40,923 bases of DNA from positions 1 through 40,923 of the forward strand of contig NZ_JAMWYY010000024.1 of assembly GCF_024305175.1 (NCBI RefSeq), read 5' to 3'. Both the position numbers and the translations under genes were made by a program. This document shows positions 37,648 to 40,923 of this stretch, piece after piece. The DNA is from Flavobacterium sp. (GTDB lineage Bacteria; Bacteroidota; Bacteroidia; Flavobacteriales; Flavobacteriaceae). Every line of letters starts with the position of its first letter. Position 1 is the stretch's first letter. The notes below the pieces were generated by a model. It was not told the origin of the DNA. It made no database searches and saw only the letters and a list, made by a program, of their open reading frames with translations.

Positions 37648-40047
37648 ATGATTACAAATACCGAACTTGAAGTTAAAGGCGACCAGTATCCGTTACAGGT
37701 AACCGGTTTTAAAAAAGAAGTTGACAGTGTATGTTTTTATACTACCAACGATGTTATTTTAAAACTTACTGTTTTCCGCGATAGCCTTATCCGTTTCCGT
37801 TTTACAGCCAAAGGCTATTTTAGTGACGATTTTTCTTATGCTATTGATGAAAACCATTCCAGGGGGTTTAATCATTTCGAACTGACAGAAGAAGAAGATT
37901 CTTATAAAGTTATAACCAGCAAGCTGGTTGTTTATATAAGCCGTAAAGACCTTCGTTCTAAAATAACCGACCTTGAAGGTAATGTGCTGCTTGAAGATGA
38001 GCAAGGCTTTCATTGGGAAGAAACCTATGAATACGGAGGTAATATTGTAAAAATGAGTAAGCTGTCTCCTGATGGCGAAAATTTTTATGGTATGGGCGAT
38101 AAAGCCACCCACCTTAACCTGAAAGGCAAGAGGCTTGAGAACTGGGCTACCGACCAGTATGCTTTTCAGAAAGACCAGGAACCGCTTTACAAATCGGTGC
38201 CGTTTTATATAGGGCTAAGAGGCAAAATTGCCTATGGTGTTTTCTTTGATAATACCTTCCGCAGCTTTTTTGATTTTTGCCAGGAGCGCCGAAATGTTGC
38301 CAGCTTTTGGGCAGATGGCGGCGAAATGAATTATTATTTCTTCTACGGCCCTCAAATGCAGGATGTGGTAACATCTTATACCGACCTTACCGGCAAGCCG
38401 GAACTTCCGCCGATGTGGGCATTAGGTTATCATCAATGTAAGTGGAGTTATTATCCGGAAAGTAAGGTAAAAGAAATAACTTCAAAATTCAGGGAGCTTA
38501 AAATACCATGTGACGCTATTTATCTTGATATAGATTATATGGAAGGTTTCCGTTGCTTTACATGGAATAAAGATTATTTCCCCGAACCGAAACGAATGGT
38601 TGATGAGCTGGCGCAGGATGGCTTTAAAACTATTGTTATTATAGATCCGGGCATAAAAATAGATAAAGATTACTGGGTATATAATGAGGCTATAGCTAAC
38701 GATTACTTTTGTAAACGCGCCGATGGCCCTTACATGAAAGGTAAAGTATGGCCGGGCGAATGTAACTTCCCCGATTATACCAACCCCGCAGTGCGCGAGT
38801 GGTGGGCAGGCCTGTTTAAGGAACTGATATCTGAAATTGGCGTTAAGGGCGTATGGAATGATATGAATGAGCCTGCTGTTATGGAAGTACCCACCAAAAC
38901 ATTCCCGCTGGATGTAAGGCATGATTATGACGGGCACCCGTGCAGCCACCGCAAAGCCCATAACATATATGGTACCCAAATGGCGCGCGCAACCTACGAA
39001 GGTGTTAAGCGTTTTTCTTATCCTAAGAGGCCTTTTATCATAACACGTTCTGCCTATTCGGGCGCACAGCGATATACATCATCATGGACAGGTGACAACA
39101 TTGCAACGTGGGAGCACCTTTGGGTGGCTAACGTTCAGGTGCAGCGCATGAGCCTTAGCGGTATGGGCTTTACCGGTAGTGATATTGGCGGTTTTGCCGA
39201 GCAGCCTACAGGAGAGCTATATGCACGCTGGATTCAGCTTGGCGTGTTTCACCCGTTTTGCCGAACGCACTCATCGGGCCATCATGGCGACCAGGAACCA
39301 TGGGCGTTTGATGAAGAAGTTATAAATGTAACCCGCAAGTTTATAGAACTGCGCTACCAGTTGCTGCCTTACCTGTACACTATGTTCTGGCAGTATATTG
39401 ATGAGGGTATACCAATGCTTAAGCCTTTGGTATATTTTGACCAGGAAGATGCGCAAACACATTACCGTACAGACGAATTTATTTTTGGTAACCAGATACT
39501 GGTTTGCCCTATATTAGAGCCGAACGCCGTAGGGCGCAGGATGTATGTGCCACGCGGTAGCTGGTATAACTACTGGAACAATGAAATTGTTTCAGGCGGA
39601 AAAGAAATGTGGGTAGATGTCAGCTTTGAGCAGATTCCGATTTTTGTAAAAGCCGGTGCGGTAATACCAAAATATCCGGTACAGCAATATGTAGGCGAGC
39701 TACAGTTTGATGAGCTTACGCTTGACGCCTATTACAAAGACGGTAAAGAAGTATCTAAAGTGTTTGAAGACGCCCAGGATGGATATGATTATACAAAAGG
39801 ACGATACAGCCTCCGCACGTTTACCTTTACAGGAAAAGAAAAGGAAATTGTAATACGCCAGCATAAAGAGGGTAAGTATATTACACCTTACAGCCGCTTT
39901 AAGATTAATCTTATAGGGCTGCCTTTTGAAATTAAATTGGTAGAGGTTGATAACGAGGTGGTTTCGCTTGAAGACTTACAATTAAATATTCACAATAGTT
40001 TAACGGTTATTAAGGATTTTTCTGAATTACATATTAAAGGTATTTAG
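37648..40047 (+). CDS. Glycoside hydrolase family 31 (alpha-glucosidase-type)
   Basis: The 799-residue enzyme has no signal peptide and is probably cytoplasmic. It has a GH31 N-terminal beta domain (about 1-240) and a (beta/alpha)8 catalytic barrel (about 250-600). The nucleophile is D405 in GVWNDMNEPAV and the acid/base D483 in SWTGDN. Other family sequences are IYLDIDYMEGFRCFTWN, RSAYSGAQRYTSSWTG and FCRTHSSGHHGDQEPW. The C-terminal beta domains (about 610-799) include a DUF5110-like part (ELTLDAYYKDGKEVSKVFEDAQDGYDYTKG). It should cleave terminal alpha-glucosidic bonds with retention; exact substrate is not determinable. It is monocistronic or leads into the peptidase gene 30 nt later, which has its own -7 box. 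Confidence 0.95.
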   Translation: MITNTELEVKGDQYPLQVTGFKKEVDSVCFYTTNDVILKLTVFRDSLIRFRFTAKGYFSDDFSYAIDENHSRGFNHFELTEEEDSYKVITSKLVVYISRKDLRSKITDLEGNVLLEDEQGFHWEETYEYGGNIVKMSKLSPDGENFYGMGDKATHLNLKGKRLENWATDQYAFQKDQEPLYKSVPFYIGLRGKIAYGVFFDNTFRSFFDFCQERRNVASFWADGGEMNYYFFYGPQMQDVVTSYTDLTGKPELPPMWALGYHQCKWSYYPESKVKEITSKFRELKIPCDAIYLDIDYMEGFRCFTWNKDYFPEPKRMVDELAQDGFKTIVIIDPGIKIDKDYWVYNEAIANDYFCKRADGPYMKGKVWPGECNFPDYTNPAVREWWAGLFKELISEIGVKGVWNDMNEPAVMEVPTKTFPLDVRHDYDGHPCSHRKAHNIYGTQMARATYEGVKRFSYPKRPFIITRSAYSGAQRYTSSWTGDNIATWEHLWVANVQVQRMSLSGMGFTGSDIGGFAEQPTGELYARWIQLGVFHPFCRTHSSGHHGDQEPWAFDEEVINVTRKFIELRYQLLPYLYTMFWQYIDEGIPMLKPLVYFDQEDAQTHYRTDEFIFGNQILVCPILEPNAVGRRMYVPRGSWYNYWNNEIVSGGKEMWVDVSFEQIPIFVKAGAVIPKYPVQQYVGELQFDELTLDAYYKDGKEVSKVFEDAQDGYDYTKGRYSLRTFTFTGKEKEIVIRQHKEGKYITPYSRFKINLIGLPFEIKLVEVDNEVVSLEDLQLNIHNSLTVIKDFSELHIKGI

Positions 40048-40055
40048 TAAATTTG
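40048..40055 (+). promoter_or_regulatory. -7 box of the M48 peptidase gene
   Basis: TAAATTTG fits TAnnTTTG, begins right at the stop codon of the GH31 gene and ends 22 nt before the ATG at 40,078. Confidence 0.55.
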
Positions 40056-40077
40056 AATGTAATTTAATAAATAACCT

Positions 40078-40893
40078 ATGAGAAAAAGTGTGCTAATACT
40101 TACAGGGATATTGTTTGTACTGGTAAGTGCCTGTTCAACAAACCCTTTTACCGGTGAGAAAAATCTTAATTTTGTGTCTAATGCCGAATTGTTTCCTGTT
40201 GCTTTTCAGCAGTATGATCAGTTCCTGCAGGAAAATAAAGTAGTAACAGGCACCCAACAATCTGCTATGGTAACTAAGGTTGGGCAAAAAATAAAGAATG
40301 CTGCCGAAACCTATTTTAAAGCACAGGGGCTATCGCAATCGCTGGAGGGTTACCAGTGGGAGTATAAGCTTGTACAGGACCCTGCAGTAAATGCATGGTG
40401 CATGCCCGGAGGCAAAATAGTAGTTTATACCGGTATAATGCCTATAGCACAGGATGAAGCAGGGCTTGCAACAGTAATGGGCCACGAAGTGGCACATGCA
40501 CTTTTAAACCACGGCGGGCAGCGTATGAGTGCAGGCACAATACAAGAGCTTGGTGCCGTAGGTGTGGCAGCAGCTACATCGGGTAAAAGCGAAACAGCAC
40601 AACAGCTGTACCAGCAGGCATATGGTATTACAACACAGTTTGGTGCAATGCTTCCCTTTAGCAGGAAGCACGAAAACGAAGCTGATGAGGCCGGGCTTAT
40701 ACTAATGGCTATTGCAGGCTACAACCCTGAAAATGCTATAGCTTTCTGGCAGCGTATGGAGGCTAACTCAGGAGGGGGCGCCCCACCTGAATTTTTAAGC
40801 ACACACCCATCAAGCAGCACAAGGATACGCAATATTAAAGGCCAGATTCCGGATGCTAAAGCAGCTGCAGCCAAGTTTGGTGTTAAGTTTTAA
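40078..40893 (+). CDS. M48 family zinc metallopeptidase lipoprotein
   Basis: The 271-residue protein starts with a lipoprotein signal (VLILTGILFVLVSAC, lipid Cys19) and NPFTGEKNLNFVSNAELFPVAFQQYDQFL, typical of Bacteroidota M48 lipoproteins. The catalytic motif is HEVAH (136-140), and the third ligand is Glu199 in SRKHENEADEAGL. The C-terminal part has FWQRMEANSGGGAPPEFLSTHPSSSTRI, the conserved THPSSxxRI. No transmembrane segments follow, so it acts on the periplasmic side, like the BepA/LoiP group in outer-membrane quality control. It has its own -7 box behind the GH31 gene. Confidence 0.94.
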   Translation: MRKSVLILTGILFVLVSACSTNPFTGEKNLNFVSNAELFPVAFQQYDQFLQENKVVTGTQQSAMVTKVGQKIKNAAETYFKAQGLSQSLEGYQWEYKLVQDPAVNAWCMPGGKIVVYTGIMPIAQDEAGLATVMGHEVAHALLNHGGQRMSAGTIQELGAVGVAAATSGKSETAQQLYQQAYGITTQFGAMLPFSRKHENEADEAGLILMAIAGYNPENAIAFWQRMEANSGGGAPPEFLSTHPSSSTRIRNIKGQIPDAKAAAAKFGVKF

Positions 40894-40923
40894 ATTTATG
40901 TAACCAAAACCTGCATATAATAT

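Noticed and set aside
1..40923. CRISPR array
   Set aside because: No regularly spaced direct repeats of suitable length were seen. The only tandem array is the 7-bp repeat at 22,441, and the Ser-Gly codon repeats at 18,799-19,200 are coding.

Overview
The window looks like a chromosomal segment of a Flavobacterium-like member of the Bacteroidota. The evidence is low to moderate GC, many TAnnTTTG -7 boxes, and typical Flavobacteriia families: DUF2807/GIN proteins, DUF3667, 2TM-domain proteins, a half-length DEAD-box protein and a two-motif DnaJ. It divides into an accessory island on the left (about 1-16,610) and ordinary chromosome on the right (about 16,611-40,923), with a tRNA-Pro(TGG) gene at the junction.

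Accessory island. Positions 1-2,922 hold AT-rich + strand genes of unknown function: a protein cut by the window edge, three small exported proteins, a short helical protein and a zinc-ribbon protein. Positions 3,163-4,603 (- strand) hold a lipoprotein and a single-pass membrane protein. Positions 4,920-10,153 (- strand) are a PRTRC-type cassette typical of conjugative elements and plasmids: SSB, DUF932, a small ORF, then PRTRC E, C, F, B and ThiF. Positions 10,539-13,902 (+ strand) are a compact four-gene operon whose genes overlap by 1, 14 and 11 nt. It resembles an ABC-three-component (ABC-3C) defence system: small helical protein, CTD protein, middle component and Rad50-like ATPase. A DUF1016/PDDEXK protein and a tyrosine recombinase (- strand, 14,026-16,310) lie against the 3' side of tRNA-Pro, the expected layout for one end of an integrative element. 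The other end is not recognisable here.

Most notable finding. The first two genes of the ABC-3C-like operon carry the same 24-residue Q/N/G/V-rich motif. It sits at the extreme C-terminus of the first product and the extreme N-terminus of the second. This is the layout of bacterial amyloid-signalling (BASS/RHIM-like) pairs, in which a membrane-active effector and its sensor polymerise through matching motifs. It suggests an ABC-3C system that fires its effector by amyloid templating. The sequence similarity is seen directly; the mechanism is inference.

Chromosomal part. After tRNA-Pro come trxB, then a - strand envelope-stress block (DUF4870, GIN, PadR, PspC, GIN, plus a separately promoted GIN gene). 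Next are a DUF4442 protein, a TIGR01777 oxidoreductase and a YceI lipoprotein, then grpE-dnaJ, DUF3667 and a NatAB-like ABC exporter. A sigma-54-type response regulator without a DNA-binding domain follows. Then come a secreted unknown, a half DEAD-box protein, DUF2007 and a GNAT enzyme, a small membrane protein and a helical exported protein. The segment closes with a LytS/LytR-type two-component operon containing three 2TM domains, a GH31 alpha-glucosidase and an M48 metallopeptidase lipoprotein. Several promoters and hairpin terminators can be placed by eye.
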